A DNA stretch of 64,000 nt from CAIZQW01 sp942493055 (GCA_942493055.1 OW818680.1:1426001-1490000), one strand, 5' to 3'. Counted from the stretch's first letter, positions 1 through 9,590 are shown. Translations and numbers: made by a program. Notes: generated by a model from the letters alone, not told the origin.

Positions 1-2274
1 ATGGCTTATTATGAACAGGAGTCCATCGATGCTTCACTTGATGGCGACATCAAGACAAAGTGGTGTGTTGAACCCAAGGGCCAGCCCGTCATCTGGGAAG
101 CCCGCCTTGCCCAAGCCACAGCCCTTCAAACGTACGCATTCACCTACACCACGGAGAACATCCCAACCCGAGACCCCAAAACATGGGAGCTGTCAGGCTC
201 AAATGACGGGGGGCAATGGACGCTGCTCGACCGCCGGGCCGATCAGCCATCCGCAGAGAAGCGCGGTGCAGTCAAGTCGTTTACCATCGATAAACCGCAA
301 CCCTTTAGTCGTTATCGCATCACCTTCCAGACCAACCACGGCGGCTCGCATTTCCAACTCGCTGAGATTGCCTTCCCTGGAACCTCCTTAAACAAGAGCT
401 CCTCGCAACCTGCACCTGCTGGCTATCGCAGGCAGCTCGATCTCGCAACCGGACTTCACACCGTCACCTACACCTCCGGCGGCATCACCTACACGCGCGA
501 AACCTTTGCCAGCGCGCCTGACAACGTCATCGTCATGCGATTAACAGCAACAGGCAAGAACGCCTTGTCCGGCAAGGTCAAGCTTGTCGGCGCGCACAAT
601 GAAGCCACACAGTCTGACGGTTCGGACCTGACCTTTGACGGTACCTTTGCAAACGGACTGAATTACACCGCCCGTGTACGCATAATTGCGGAGGGTGGAT
701 CGCTTGTTTCCGAGAAAGACGCCTGCACCTTTGATAAGTGCACCGCCCTGACGCTTGTGCTCGGCGCAGCCACCGACTATCTCCCCGACCACACTAAGAA
801 CTGGAAGGGCGCACCTCCTGCTCCGCTGGTGAAAGCTCAACTCGACAAAGCCAGCGCAAAAAAATATGAAGACTTGAAGCAGGCACAACACGCAGACATC
901 GCCTCCTTTATGAACCGTGTAGCCATCGACCTCGGAGCAACCGATGCCGCGCAACGCGATCTGCCGACCGACAAACGCCTGGAGGCCTACGGAAAAGGGG
1001 CTGTCGATCCCGAACTTGAAGCCTTGCTCTTCCAATATGGACGCTATCTGCTGCAAGCCTGTTCGCGTCCCGGCACCTTGCCCGCCAACCTGCAAGGACT
1101 CTGGAACAACAGCAACAATCCACCCTGGAGCAGCGATTATCACGCCAACATCAATGTCCAGATGAACTATTGGCTCGCAGAGCCTTCAAACCTGCCGGAC
1201 TGCCATACCGCCTTTATCGACCTCATGCGCAGCCAGATTCCTGTCTGGCGCAAAGCAACGGCCGAGGCCAAAGAGTTCACAACCGATAAAGGTCCTGCGC
1301 AAGGCTGGGCTTTGCGCACCTCGCACAACATCCATGGCGGACTCGGCTGGAAGTGGGACAAGACCGCCAATGCCTGGTATTGCCAGCATCTCTGGGAACA
1401 TTACGCCTTTAGCGGCGACAAGACCTATTTGAAGGAGGTCGCCTATCCGATCATGAAGGAAATCTGCCTCTTCTGGCAAGAACAGTTGATGACGCTGCCT
1501 GACGGTCGCTATGTTGTTCACAACGGATGGTCACCTGAACACGGCCCCGATGAGGACGGCGTGAGCTACAGCCAGCAGATTATCTGGGACCTCTTTAACA
1601 ACACCGTCGAAGCCGCAGATGCATTGGGCATCGACAAACCATTCCGTACAGACATTGCACGCGTGCGCGACCAGTTGGTCGGCCCAAAGATTGGAAAATG
1701 GGGCCAGCTGCAGGAGTGGATGACGGACCGCGATGACCCCAAGGATCAGCATCGCCACACCTCGCATCTCTTCGCCGTCTTTCCCGGACGCCAAATCTCC
1801 ATGGAGAAAACACCGGATATTGCAAAGGCCGCAGCCATCTCGCTCGAAGCCCGCGGCGAAGCAGGCGACAGCCGCCGCAGCTGGACCTGGCCCTGGCGCT
1901 GTGCGCTCTGGGCGCGTCTGGGCAACGCGGAGAAGGCTTACCACATGGTGCGCATGCTGCTGACACACAATATTCTGCCGAACCTCTTTGGTAACCATCC
2001 GCCCTTCCAGATGGACGGCAACTTCGGCATTACAGCAGGAATATGCGAAATGCTCGTGCAATCCCATGCAGGCGAAATCGTCCTGCTCCCCGCCCTTCCG
2101 ACAGAGTGGCCCAACGGCTCCGTCAAAGGCCTGCGTGCACGCGGCGGTTTCACACTCGACCTGACATGGAAAAACGGCAAGGTCACTGATTACCGCATCA
2201 CTTCAGCTACGCTCCGCGAAGTGAAGGTGAAGGTCAACGGAGAGACGAAGACAGTCAAGAGCATAAAGCACTGA
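1..2274 (+). CDS. GH95 alpha-L-fucosidase, 5'-truncated by the window edge
   Basis: The visible 757 residues are the C-terminal bulk of a glycoside hydrolase family 95 enzyme, which removes alpha-L-fucose (some members act on L-galactose) from plant or algal glycans, probably outside the cytoplasm. Residues ~8-126 look like an F5/8-type (discoidin) carbohydrate-binding domain. The GH95 N-terminal sandwich resumes at ~142 (YRRQLDLATG), so the binding domain seems inserted inside it. The (alpha/alpha)6 domain carries the expected active-site residues: N383 and N385 in ANINVQMNYW, the candidate general acid E513 in SPEHGP, and D672 in FQMDGNFG. The ATG at position 1 is probably internal, because the usual N-terminal LGNGRLG-type segment and any signal peptide are missing. 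Family assignment is firm; the exact substrate is not shown. Confidence 0.93.
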   Translation: MAYYEQESIDASLDGDIKTKWCVEPKGQPVIWEARLAQATALQTYAFTYTTENIPTRDPKTWELSGSNDGGQWTLLDRRADQPSAEKRGAVKSFTIDKPQPFSRYRITFQTNHGGSHFQLAEIAFPGTSLNKSSSQPAPAGYRRQLDLATGLHTVTYTSGGITYTRETFASAPDNVIVMRLTATGKNALSGKVKLVGAHNEATQSDGSDLTFDGTFANGLNYTARVRIIAEGGSLVSEKDACTFDKCTALTLVLGAATDYLPDHTKNWKGAPPAPLVKAQLDKASAKKYEDLKQAQHADIASFMNRVAIDLGATDAAQRDLPTDKRLEAYGKGAVDPELEALLFQYGRYLLQACSRPGTLPANLQGLWNNSNNPPWSSDYHANINVQMNYWLAEPSNLPDCHTAFIDLMRSQIPVWRKATAEAKEFTTDKGPAQGWALRTSHNIHGGLGWKWDKTANAWYCQHLWEHYAFSGDKTYLKEVAYPIMKEICLFWQEQLMTLPDGRYVVHNGWSPEHGPDEDGVSYSQQIIWDLFNNTVEAADALGIDKPFRTDIARVRDQLVGPKIGKWGQLQEWMTDRDDPKDQHRHTSHLFAVFPGRQISMEKTPDIAKAAAISLEARGEAGDSRRSWTWPWRCALWARLGNAEKAYHMVRMLLTHNILPNLFGNHPPFQMDGNFGITAGICEMLVQSHAGEIVLLPALPTEWPNGSVKGLRARGGFTLDLTWKNGKVTDYRITSATLREVKVKVNGETKTVKSIKH

Positions 2275-2303
2275 TGCCCGCATTAGTATAATTATGCATC
2301 TAT

Positions 2304-2329
2304 CTCCCGTGCGCCATTGCACGCGGGAT
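2304..2329. terminator. possible bidirectional terminator stem-loop
   Basis: CCCGTGC (2306-2312) and GCACGCGGG (2319-2327) can pair with a two-base bulge. The stem lies between the convergent ends of the GH95 gene and the small membrane-protein pair. No strong T-run follows on either strand, so this is a weak candidate. Confidence 0.3.
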
Positions 2330-2340
2330 GTGAGCAACAA

Positions 2341-2589
2341 CTACTTCAGCCAAGTAGTTTTTTCTTCAATAAAACAAATAACTAAAGTCACTATAAATAA
2401 AGTACCCATGACGACGATTGAAGAAAAGAAAACATCTAGTAACCCACCACTGTTACTAGTCCATCGTTTCAAAAATACAAACCGTCTTTTAAAGAGTGCC
2501 ATACAGAGTTTTTGACAACTTAAATAAAGAATGCCTCCAACCAAAGGGCCCAATATCACAAGCACCAATAAAGGAATAAAGTCTTTCAT
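2341..2589 (-). CDS. small membrane protein, two predicted TM segments
   Basis: This encodes 82 residues with two hydrophobic stretches (about 3-25 and 51-72) separated by a basic loop containing KRRFVFLKRW, which should lie in the cytoplasm. I chose the ATG at 2589 because it overlaps the stop of the upstream gene as ATGA (2586-2589), a typical translational-coupling junction. A start 30 nt further upstream is possible. No family is recognised. Its partner is the three-TM protein just upstream, so the two probably act together in the membrane. Confidence 0.6.
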   Translation of the reverse strand: MKDFIPLLVLVILGPLVGGILYLSCQKLCMALFKRRFVFLKRWTSNSGGLLDVFFSSIVVMGTLFIVTLVICFIEEKTTWLK

Positions 2590-2909
2590 TTTGTCAATAA
2601 CTCCACCCAAAAAAGGCAACCAAAGACCACCAGAGAAATCCCGACCAGGCTATAGCCAATAATGAATAGTAAGCGTCCTCTTTCGGAGACATCAAGAGAA
2701 CGCCCAATGCATACCTTCTTAGTAATATGGCATTCCAGTGCATGGTACAAAAATCCAAGCCCAAAAGGTACGCTTAGCACCCGCATCTTATGCTCTGCAA
2801 GCATAGGATAAACGAAGGTGGACCCTAGACACGAGACGAAGATGATGCTAAGTACCCAAAACAGACGATTCAATATTTTGGGTGGGGCAGAAAAATCGAA
2901 ATTTGACAT
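2586..2909 (-). CDS. small membrane protein, about three predicted TM segments
   Basis: This encodes 107 residues with hydrophobic segments near 15-36, 43-60 and 80-103. Polar loops contain HITKKVCIGRS and DVSERGR. An AAAGG element a few bases before the ATG gives a plausible ribosome-binding site. It is translationally coupled to the next gene through an ATGA overlap. I do not recognise a family. The hydrophobic layout, coupling and ribosome-binding site support a real gene, but no function can be given. Confidence 0.6.
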   Translation of the reverse strand: MSNFDFSAPPKILNRLFWVLSIIFVSCLGSTFVYPMLAEHKMRVLSVPFGLGFLYHALECHITKKVCIGRSLDVSERGRLLFIIGYSLVGISLVVFGCLFWVELLTK

Positions 2910-3125
2910 TGCCTTTAATCCTTTCAGCCATTCCGTTCAATTGATTTCTCGTGCGTTGAACAGCCATACTCTCTCTTCATCATGCACTGGATTATACTCG
3001 ATCAAAATACGTTGGACAAGGTGAATTTTCCGTTTGGAGAGGCGGCAACACGGCTTTTTCTTTTAGAATCGTCTTGAATATTTTAAACAAATCAAGTTAT
3101 GCAAATCATCCAGGCCCCTATTTTC

Positions 3126-3200
3126 CCCACGGAAAACACGGAAAAGCACGGAAAATTGCTTCGGTTATAACTTCCGTGTTATTCTGTGTGTTCCGTGGGC
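3126..3200. repeat. short inverted-repeat element with CACGGAAA units
   Basis: The left arm (3126-3155) repeats units such as CACGGAAAA. The right arm (3171-3200) is its imperfect reverse complement, with about 15 bases between them. It lies in the 439-base gap 2910-3348, which otherwise shows only the 5' flank of the membrane-protein pair and the 3' flank of the SNF2 gene, with no convincing ORF. The right arm resembles an isolated arm at 25631-25659, so this is a dispersed family rather than a single terminator. Confidence 0.7.
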
Positions 3201-3348
3201 ATAACAAATCTTATTCAAAGCTGCATTGCCAAATCTCGATCAAAAGAAAAAGCCGTGGAGGCGGCAACTTGGGGGTTAACCCAGTTTCAAGTGTCGAGTG
3301 CCTGCCCGCCGGAGACGTATCCGCGAAGGTGGGTCAAGTTTCAACTTC

Positions 3349-6300
3349 TTACAACCCGATCAAATCTTTAATATCGTCGAAGGTGAGCTTGGACATGACA
3401 GACTCATCGGTGACGCCGATGGTCGCATTGATGATGGCCTGCTTGCGTTGCTGCATAGCCAGCACTTTCTCTTCAACCGTGTGCTCTGCAATGAGCTTGA
3501 TGCTGTAGACGGTGCGCTTCTGTCCGATACGGTGGGCGCGGTCTGTGGCTTGATCTTCCACCGCCGGATTCCACCACGGATCAAAGTGCACAACCATATC
3601 CGCGCCAGTGAGATTCAATCCCGTGCCGCCGGCCTTGAGGCTGATCAGAAAGACAGGAATGGAGGGCGTCTGGTTAAAGCGCTGGCATTGCGCCAAGCGG
3701 TCTTGCGTACTGCCATCGAGGTAACAGTACTGGATGCCGCGTTTTTCAAATTCATCCCGCAGCACCTTGAGCATGGTCACGAATTGACTGAAGACCAGAA
3801 TGCGATGTCCGCCATCGACCGCTTCATCGAGCAGTTCAAAGAAGGCATCCATCTTAGCGGACGGCGCCTCATACGTGCCGGGTTTATGATGATCCTTAAG
3901 CAAGTCGAGATGACAGCAAATCTGACGCAACCGCATCAGGATCGCCAGGATTTCAAAGCGCGAACGGTCAAAGCCCTTTGTCTTGACCAGCCCGTCAATC
4001 GTGCGCCGACAATCATTGAGCATCTGGTTGTAGACGCGCTGCTGATCAGGTGTCAAGGTGCAGAACGAGACTTTGATGATCTTGTCGGGCAAGTCCTTGG
4101 CTACGTTTTTTTTCAAACGCCTCAACAGGAAAGGATTCAACTTGCGCCGCAGCTTCTTCTGCGCCAATTCGCCTGTCCGGTCGCCCTCAGAGATGGGCTG
4201 CTCATAATCGTAACGGAAGTTTTCGTACTCGCCCAGATACTGCGGCATCAGATAGTCCATAATAGACCAGAGGTCCGCCACGCTATTCTCCACGGGCGTA
4301 CCGGTCAGCACAAGCCGGTTGATGGCATTAATCTGCTTGGCAGCCACAGCATTTTGCGTGGAGCGGTTCTTGATATGCTGGGCCTCGTCCAGCACAGCCA
4401 CGCTGAATTGAAACGCCTCATACTGCTCCAAGTCGCGCCGCAGAAGGGCATACGAGGTGATCACCATGTCATGCTCAGAAATCTTCGTAAACAATTCCGC
4501 ACGGTCCGAGCCGGAGATCACAAGACACTTCAGGTGCGGAACAAACTGTTCGGCCTCGCGTTTCCAGTTCTCGACCAAGCTGGTCGGACAGACAATCAAT
4601 GCGGGCTTCTTTTGCGCCTTCACATCCACACGCGGCAAACTCAGCCAGGTCAGGGTCTGAAGCGTCTTACCCAGTCCCATCTCATCCGCAAGGATACCGT
4701 TCAGTCCGGACTCTTCAATAAACCTCAGCCAATACACGCCCTCTTTCTGATAGGGTCTCAAGATGTTTTCCAGGATGCCCAGCGGCACGGGCCTGAGGCG
4801 TGTACTGCCGGAACGGTTGCGTGCGGCAGCCTGGTCGCGCCAGTCCGGCGGGTCTTCGACATCCACGCCGTCAATCGCCTGAAGCGAGGACTGCACAAAG
4901 GGCGCGTAAATCGGGGACATCTCAAAGTGTCCGGCTGTTTCGCCGGGACGGCTCCGGCAATCCGAGAAGATGCCGCGCATGGACTCAACCGCATCGCGGT
5001 CAATCAGGACGGTCTCGCCATTGCTCTCCAGCCAGGCATCGCCGCGGTTGATGGCGCGCTGAATATCAGCGGCAGGAAATGCGCCGCGTCCGGGAAGCTC
5101 AAAGGTGAAGCCGACATCAAACCAGCCATTGCGCTTCTCTGAAATCTGCACCACCGGCGTAATCGCGGGCAGGGACTCGACGATCTCCAGCAGGCGGGGC
5201 GAAAATTCAATCTTCCATCCGAAACGTCCCAAGGTCTGATAGCCCGTACCCAAGAAGTTCAGGACCTCGCGGACGCCAGCCATTGAATAGCTTGCGTCTG
5301 CTGCTGAATCCGGATCGGATTCGAAGCCTTGCGCCAACAACATCGTCACAGCGTTTTTTTCCGCAGCCAGATTGCGTGTGCGGTAGGTCAGGATATCATC
5401 CGGATCAGGCATGGCAAATTCCGTCTGCGCATACGGCACGCCTGCAACGAACGACTGTTCTCCATAAACCGCCTTCAACTGTGCGCTGAGCGAGGCGCGC
5501 GAGCCCTTCAATTCCAGCCTGAAGTGCGGGTTCCCGGGAATTTCGACAAATAAATCAGGCGTCAGCGACATCTCGATCGGAATGACTGTCTTAAGACTGG
5601 GAAGGGAACGCTTGAGGAAATTCAACACCTCTTTGCGTGGAATGATCTCCTTTGAAGCATAGATGCCGTGATAGGGAATCGGCAGCACATTTTTGATCGG
5701 ATAGAGCTCGTCTTCGATCAGCATCCAGCCTGTATGATTTGAGACAAGCCAGGTGGGCTCTGTATCGAGGGTGAAGGGAAGCGTCGCCTCGGGAAAGACT
5801 GTCAGCTCTCCGGTCACTTCATTCACCGTGATGCGCAGATGCGTCTCGACAGCTACGGGATGAATTGAAAGCTCGGTCTTTCCTGCAACGGCGATGCGCG
5901 TATGCGAAGCGACAGCCAGCACATTTAAAAAATCAATCGCGGGCATGTCATTCGTGTTTTTCGGCGGGCCTTCGCAAATGTCTTCCAGCACCCCCAACAA
6001 ATTGTCATCTGCGTCAGAAAGCGCAAACACCCTGTCACGCGGAAGCTGCTCCGGCATCAGCACCTCACGCTCTGTCAGCAACAGGAGATTCAAGGGGACA
6101 TGTCCAGCGCGAAAGAGATCAAGCCATGTTGGGGGGAGTGTCAAGGCAAGACGAGCGGGCGTTCCACGCGGGCCACGCACAATGGTCACGGCATCCAATT
6201 GCTCCATGCGCTTGGCGCGTCGCTGATCCTCGATATATTTCTGCTGGCGCAAGGGGTCTGTATAGCGCATCATCAGGTTAATGCCCAAGGCCACAACATG

Positions 6301-6549
6301 CATGCAGACCTGACCGCTGTGCCGATTCGTAAAGCACGGGCAGTGGCTGTCAATCCGCTCCGGGGTGATGACCCGCAACTTGGTATGGACTTCGCCTGTT
6401 TCGCGTGCGATGATGCCTGTGATCCAGCCATCGTCCTTCATCTCAGCCTTCAGCACGCCGCCGCGCTTGACCAGCGACTCTGCCTGGTGATAGACAGCCT
6501 CGCCACCCCACTTCATCAATCCGGCTTTTGTCAGTTCAGATGGTTTCAT
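3349..6549 (-). CDS. SWIM zinc-finger SNF2-family DNA-dependent ATPase
   Basis: This 1066-residue superfamily 2 ATPase should translocate on double-stranded DNA in the cytoplasm. A SWIM zinc-binding motif lies near residues 70-90 (HCPCFTN...CMHVV). A long middle region typical of bacterial SWIM-SNF2 proteins follows. The motor carries motif I (LADEMGLGKT, ~620), motif II (LDEAQH, ~719) and motif VI (TDRAHRIGQ, ~1005). I chose the ATG at 6549, reading MKPSELTK. It overlaps the end of the ThiF gene by 14 nt; an upstream start at 6621 would extend the overlap to 86 nt. The gene is the last of three overlapping genes on this strand. Family assignment is strong, but its role (repair, transcription recycling or defence) is not shown by the sequence. 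Confidence 0.93.
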   Translation of the reverse strand: MKPSELTKAGLMKWGGEAVYHQAESLVKRGGVLKAEMKDDGWITGIIARETGEVHTKLRVITPERIDSHCPCFTNRHSGQVCMHVVALGINLMMRYTDPLRQQKYIEDQRRAKRMEQLDAVTIVRGPRGTPARLALTLPPTWLDLFRAGHVPLNLLLLTEREVLMPEQLPRDRVFALSDADDNLLGVLEDICEGPPKNTNDMPAIDFLNVLAVASHTRIAVAGKTELSIHPVAVETHLRITVNEVTGELTVFPEATLPFTLDTEPTWLVSNHTGWMLIEDELYPIKNVLPIPYHGIYASKEIIPRKEVLNFLKRSLPSLKTVIPIEMSLTPDLFVEIPGNPHFRLELKGSRASLSAQLKAVYGEQSFVAGVPYAQTEFAMPDPDDILTYRTRNLAAEKNAVTMLLAQGFESDPDSAADASYSMAGVREVLNFLGTGYQTLGRFGWKIEFSPRLLEIVESLPAITPVVQISEKRNGWFDVGFTFELPGRGAFPAADIQRAINRGDAWLESNGETVLIDRDAVESMRGIFSDCRSRPGETAGHFEMSPIYAPFVQSSLQAIDGVDVEDPPDWRDQAAARNRSGSTRLRPVPLGILENILRPYQKEGVYWLRFIEESGLNGILADEMGLGKTLQTLTWLSLPRVDVKAQKKPALIVCPTSLVENWKREAEQFVPHLKCLVISGSDRAELFTKISEHDMVITSYALLRRDLEQYEAFQFSVAVLDEAQHIKNRSTQNAVAAKQINAINRLVLTGTPVENSVADLWSIMDYLMPQYLGEYENFRYDYEQPISEGDRTGELAQKKLRRKLNPFLLRRLKKNVAKDLPDKIIKVSFCTLTPDQQRVYNQMLNDCRRTIDGLVKTKGFDRSRFEILAILMRLRQICCHLDLLKDHHKPGTYEAPSAKMDAFFELLDEAVDGGHRILVFSQFVTMLKVLRDEFEKRGIQYCYLDGSTQDRLAQCQRFNQTPSIPVFLISLKAGGTGLNLTGADMVVHFDPWWNPAVEDQATDRAHRIGQKRTVYSIKLIAEHTVEEKVLAMQQRKQAIINATIGVTDESVMSKLTFDDIKDLIGL

Positions 6550-7294
6550 GAGGCTTCCCGCAGCAGGCACAGGCTGGATTCCGTGGGACCTTGATGGTTC
6601 GGATGGCTGGATCCCAGACATTAAAACGGATGAGTTGCCCCGGATGAAAGGTCTTGTTCAGGATGCGCAGCAGTTGCGTCACTTGAAGGGAGACGGCCAG
6701 GGCCACGGTCGTTGAAAGGACGCCGCCTGTGTTGGGATGGGCCATCTCTTCAGGCGCGGGGGGCTCTGGGTAGAGACACCGCAGGCACGGTCCGCCGGGC
6801 ATGATCGGCAAGATAAGTCCAGCCGTGCCAGAGACGCCTGTGTAAATCCACGGCACCTGATGCGCGACACACCAGTCATTGATCAGAAAACGTGTCTCAC
6901 TATTGTCTGTCGCATCCAAGACCACCGTAGCGCCAGACAAATAGCCATCCATATTCTCTGAAGTGATTTTTTCAGAGCGCGCCACCAGGCGCACCGCGCT
7001 GTTCACAAGGCGCAAATGCTCAACAGCAGCTTCGATTTTGGGTTTTTGTGTTGTGACATCCTCTTCTGTGTAGAGGATTTGGCGATGGAGATTCATAAGC
7101 GAGACGACATCAAAATCCGCAAGGCGCAACTCCCCCACCCCCATGCGCGCCAAGAGTTCTGCCTGCATACCCCCCAGCGCACCGCAACCGACCAGCGCGA
7201 TTACAGCAGAAGCGAGGAACTCCTGCGTAGCCTCTCCAAATTCGGGCACAGCCATTTGACGAACAAAGCGTGTCTCTGTCTTTGGAAGGCTCAT
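6536..7294 (-). CDS. ThiF/MoeB/HesA-family E1-like adenylyltransferase
   Basis: This 252-residue E1-like enzyme has the nucleotide-binding loop VGCGALGG (35-42), acidic residues D60 and D62, N68 and R71 in the segment following the second beta strand, and a DATDN motif near 132. Two CxxC pairs (PCLRCLYP and CACCGK) should bind structural zinc. Family members adenylate the C-terminal glycine of ubiquitin-like or sulfur-carrier proteins. No ThiS/MoaD partner or thiamine or molybdopterin gene is nearby. It starts within the 3' end of the unknown upstream gene (ATGA overlap at 7291-7294) and overlaps the SNF2 gene downstream, so expression is coupled. The substrate is unknown. Confidence 0.9.
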   Translation of the reverse strand: MSLPKTETRFVRQMAVPEFGEATQEFLASAVIALVGCGALGGMQAELLARMGVGELRLADFDVVSLMNLHRQILYTEEDVTTQKPKIEAAVEHLRLVNSAVRLVARSEKITSENMDGYLSGATVVLDATDNSETRFLINDWCVAHQVPWIYTGVSGTAGLILPIMPGGPCLRCLYPEPPAPEEMAHPNTGGVLSTTVALAVSLQVTQLLRILNKTFHPGQLIRFNVWDPAIRTIKVPRNPACACCGKPHETI

Positions 7295-9252
7295 AGGGGG
7301 ATCTTTACTGCAATGACCGCACGGATCGTACGGACAAGTTGATGCATGTCCGTTGATTTCATGCGCTCAAGGACCTTTGCCCAGCGATAGGAAAAGGTCT
7401 CGGGTCCCTGCTTGCTATGCTGGAACAGCTTATCGAAGACATGGGGCGACCGCAGATAATCTTTCTGCATCCGTATCAAGCGCTGCTCCAGTGAATCCAA
7501 GTATGCACGGGCATAGGCTGCAGGGTCAGAAACATCGGATGCCCGCTTCAAGACAGGCTCGGCATAATCCTCTGCAAACTTCTCAAGCGGACTCAAGTAG
7601 TCTGCAAAGGTTCCAGCATGGTCTGCTGCCAAAATCTGGCTTGGACGTCCTGACTTGTCCATCAAAAGAATCTCATCGCCATTGTCAAAGACCACACTGC
7701 CCGCAATATTAACACGTCCGACAACCATGTTCGAGGCTGCCGCGCTCCCGAGCAATTTCGCGATGCTCAGCGCATAAGCAGATTCCTTCATCCGGTCCGG
7801 GGGGATCTTGTCGGTGGCCAGTCCGTCAATAAAGTCACGCTCATAATAGATTGCCCAGATCCGCGAGATCCCTTTAGTCCCCACCCACACATACTCCTCA
7901 GGAATCATGCGCGTGACCAGACGGCTCGGAACAGGCATACCCAACTCCCAGCACCCCAGACGACGGTCCAGCGTATACTCCGTATAGTCCTGGGCCTCCA
8001 TGATCGCACGAAGCAAGTCACCATGATCGTCCAGATGCTCCTTGATGCCCCATCGCTGCATGCGAATAATACGCAACTCGGGTTTATCAGAGGCGAGACT
8101 CTTCACCTCCACAATGTACGCTTGATGCGTATCCTTTTCATGGCGGTTGCGCAATCCCGGCAAGAGTCGGCCGATGTTGATATATTCAAGCTGAGCAAAC
8201 TCGCGGATATAGTTGAAGATAAAGCCCTTTACGCGAATTTCAACAATCCGCTTCAGAACGTCATCTTGCGGATGCTGCTTAAAGTCATCAAAAACGCGGT
8301 CAAAGACCCATTCACCGCCATTCTTGATGCTTCCGCCTGGCAACCACTTAATTTGGCGGAAGAACTCCTCTGTCAACCCGCTGACCAGCACCTCTGAGAG
8401 CGTCTCATTGCGTTCATCGGTCAGACACGCGAACAAACGGTTTCGCCAAATCGGATTCTGAACATCATCTCGCCGCAGATTTGCGTCGACTGCTGCTTCA
8501 AACTTCTGAATCAACTCTATGTGACATGACCGCAAGCAGGCAGCATCTGCTGTCGTGAAGTCATACGGCTGGAAGACTGTTTCATTGAATGTAGACTGTG
8601 CGCCGAAAAAGGCGATTTCATGATTATGAAGCCGATTCCGCTTTGCGGAGTAGGCCTGAATTTCAATCAAATGCTGCCGCAGCTGCTCAAAGGACAACGT
8701 CCCGAGCCTGCAGAACTCCTGCAAGGTGAGATAGCGCATGCCTGTTGACGGGCTATAATAGTAAATCGGCAATCCGCCAATCGCGATCTTCGAACGCTCA
8801 ATCGAAGCGATGATGTCGGCATCCTCCTGAGGACGCGGGCTGATGCGCCAATATTCGCCGCGTGCGCGTATCGCCTGCTGGACCGCGACATTCCGCGCGT
8901 GCAGGAAGCGGATGGACGGCTTTGAGACAATCGTCTGCAGCAGCTCATCCGCTTCGAATGCCAAATCCATCCGCAAGGATTCTGGACGTATCAGCACCGT
9001 CTGGACATCCATAATCAAATCAACCGCATTCTCCCAAACGTCCATCATGTCCAGCTCGGAGATGGGCGCCTCTCCGCGTTTCGTCCGTTTAAGATTGATC
9101 TGCTCCTGATAATATAGCCGTTGCATCGCATGTGTCATGCGCGGCAATGTCACCAAAACCTGATCAGCCACAAATAAAGTGCCAATGCGGCTTACTAATT
9201 GCCCTTTCGCATCACATTTCAGCGGATGTTCACCTAAAATTGTCAAACTCAT
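7291..9252 (-). CDS. large uncharacterised protein, first gene of the ThiF-SNF2 operon
   Basis: This encodes a 653-residue soluble protein that I do not recognise. I chose the ATG at 9252 because a GAGGAG motif sits eight bases upstream; an in-frame TTG two codons earlier is the alternative. There is no signal peptide or membrane segment. The C-terminal third contains a compact conserved-looking stretch, GRVNIAGSVVFDNGDEIL, preceded by a helix. Its spacing of polar residues loosely resembles the catalytic loop and metal-binding Asp of atypical kinase folds, but this is only a resemblance. It ends in an ATGA overlap with the ThiF gene, which suggests it is a substrate, partner or regulator of the E1-like enzyme. 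Confidence 0.85.
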   Translation of the reverse strand: MSLTILGEHPLKCDAKGQLVSRIGTLFVADQVLVTLPRMTHAMQRLYYQEQINLKRTKRGEAPISELDMMDVWENAVDLIMDVQTVLIRPESLRMDLAFEADELLQTIVSKPSIRFLHARNVAVQQAIRARGEYWRISPRPQEDADIIASIERSKIAIGGLPIYYYSPSTGMRYLTLQEFCRLGTLSFEQLRQHLIEIQAYSAKRNRLHNHEIAFFGAQSTFNETVFQPYDFTTADAACLRSCHIELIQKFEAAVDANLRRDDVQNPIWRNRLFACLTDERNETLSEVLVSGLTEEFFRQIKWLPGGSIKNGGEWVFDRVFDDFKQHPQDDVLKRIVEIRVKGFIFNYIREFAQLEYINIGRLLPGLRNRHEKDTHQAYIVEVKSLASDKPELRIIRMQRWGIKEHLDDHGDLLRAIMEAQDYTEYTLDRRLGCWELGMPVPSRLVTRMIPEEYVWVGTKGISRIWAIYYERDFIDGLATDKIPPDRMKESAYALSIAKLLGSAAASNMVVGRVNIAGSVVFDNGDEILLMDKSGRPSQILAADHAGTFADYLSPLEKFAEDYAEPVLKRASDVSDPAAYARAYLDSLEQRLIRMQKDYLRSPHVFDKLFQHSKQGPETFSYRWAKVLERMKSTDMHQLVRTIRAVIAVKIPL

Positions 9253-9405
9253 GGCCAAATCTCCTCTTCCAAAATATTATGTTTCATTATCCCATCTTTC
9301 CGAGAGGAACTCAACCCGATTTTATGGCTGTGTCAGGAAATCCGATTGATAATGACAAAAGGCCTGTGTATACTTGTTCGGATTGTAAGCAGGAATGTAA
9401 GAATA

Positions 9406-9554
9406 CTGGAATATTGGAATGATGGAATAATGGAAGTAGGCACTATCGGGAGGGACGAGCGCCTGCTCGTCCAAGGCACGCAGACGCGTGCCCATCCCAG
9501 AGCCGATATTCGGTTTTCCCATCATTCCAACATTCCGATATTCCAACATTCCAG
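9406..9554. repeat. inverted-repeat element with TGGAATATT units
   Basis: The left arm (9406-9435) is built of units such as TGGAATATTGGAATGATGG. The right arm (9516-9554) is its imperfect reverse complement. The middle holds two perfect hairpins. It fills most of the 332-base gap 9259-9590 and lies just upstream of the HzsA-related gene, so it would be in or near that gene's 5' leader. The end of the right arm and its flank (9541-9565) recur at 63710-63734, which supports a dispersed element. Confidence 0.75.
9453..9492. other. two perfect hairpins inside the repeat element
   Basis: GGACGAGC (9453-9460) pairs with GCTCGTCC (9465-9472) across a four-base loop. GGCACGC (9475-9481) pairs with GCGTGCC (9486-9492) across another four-base loop. 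The stems differ in sequence but have similar size and spacing, and are comparable to the hairpins near 63387-63441. Confidence 0.7.
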
Positions 9555-9590
9555 TGAGGTTATAAGCATGGCATCGAGGAGAGCGGGCAT

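Noticed and set aside
3298..5142. 614-codon open frame on the plus strand
   Set aside because: It lies antisense to the well-supported SNF2 motor domain, has no recognisable motif, and its composition is what the opposite coding strand would give.
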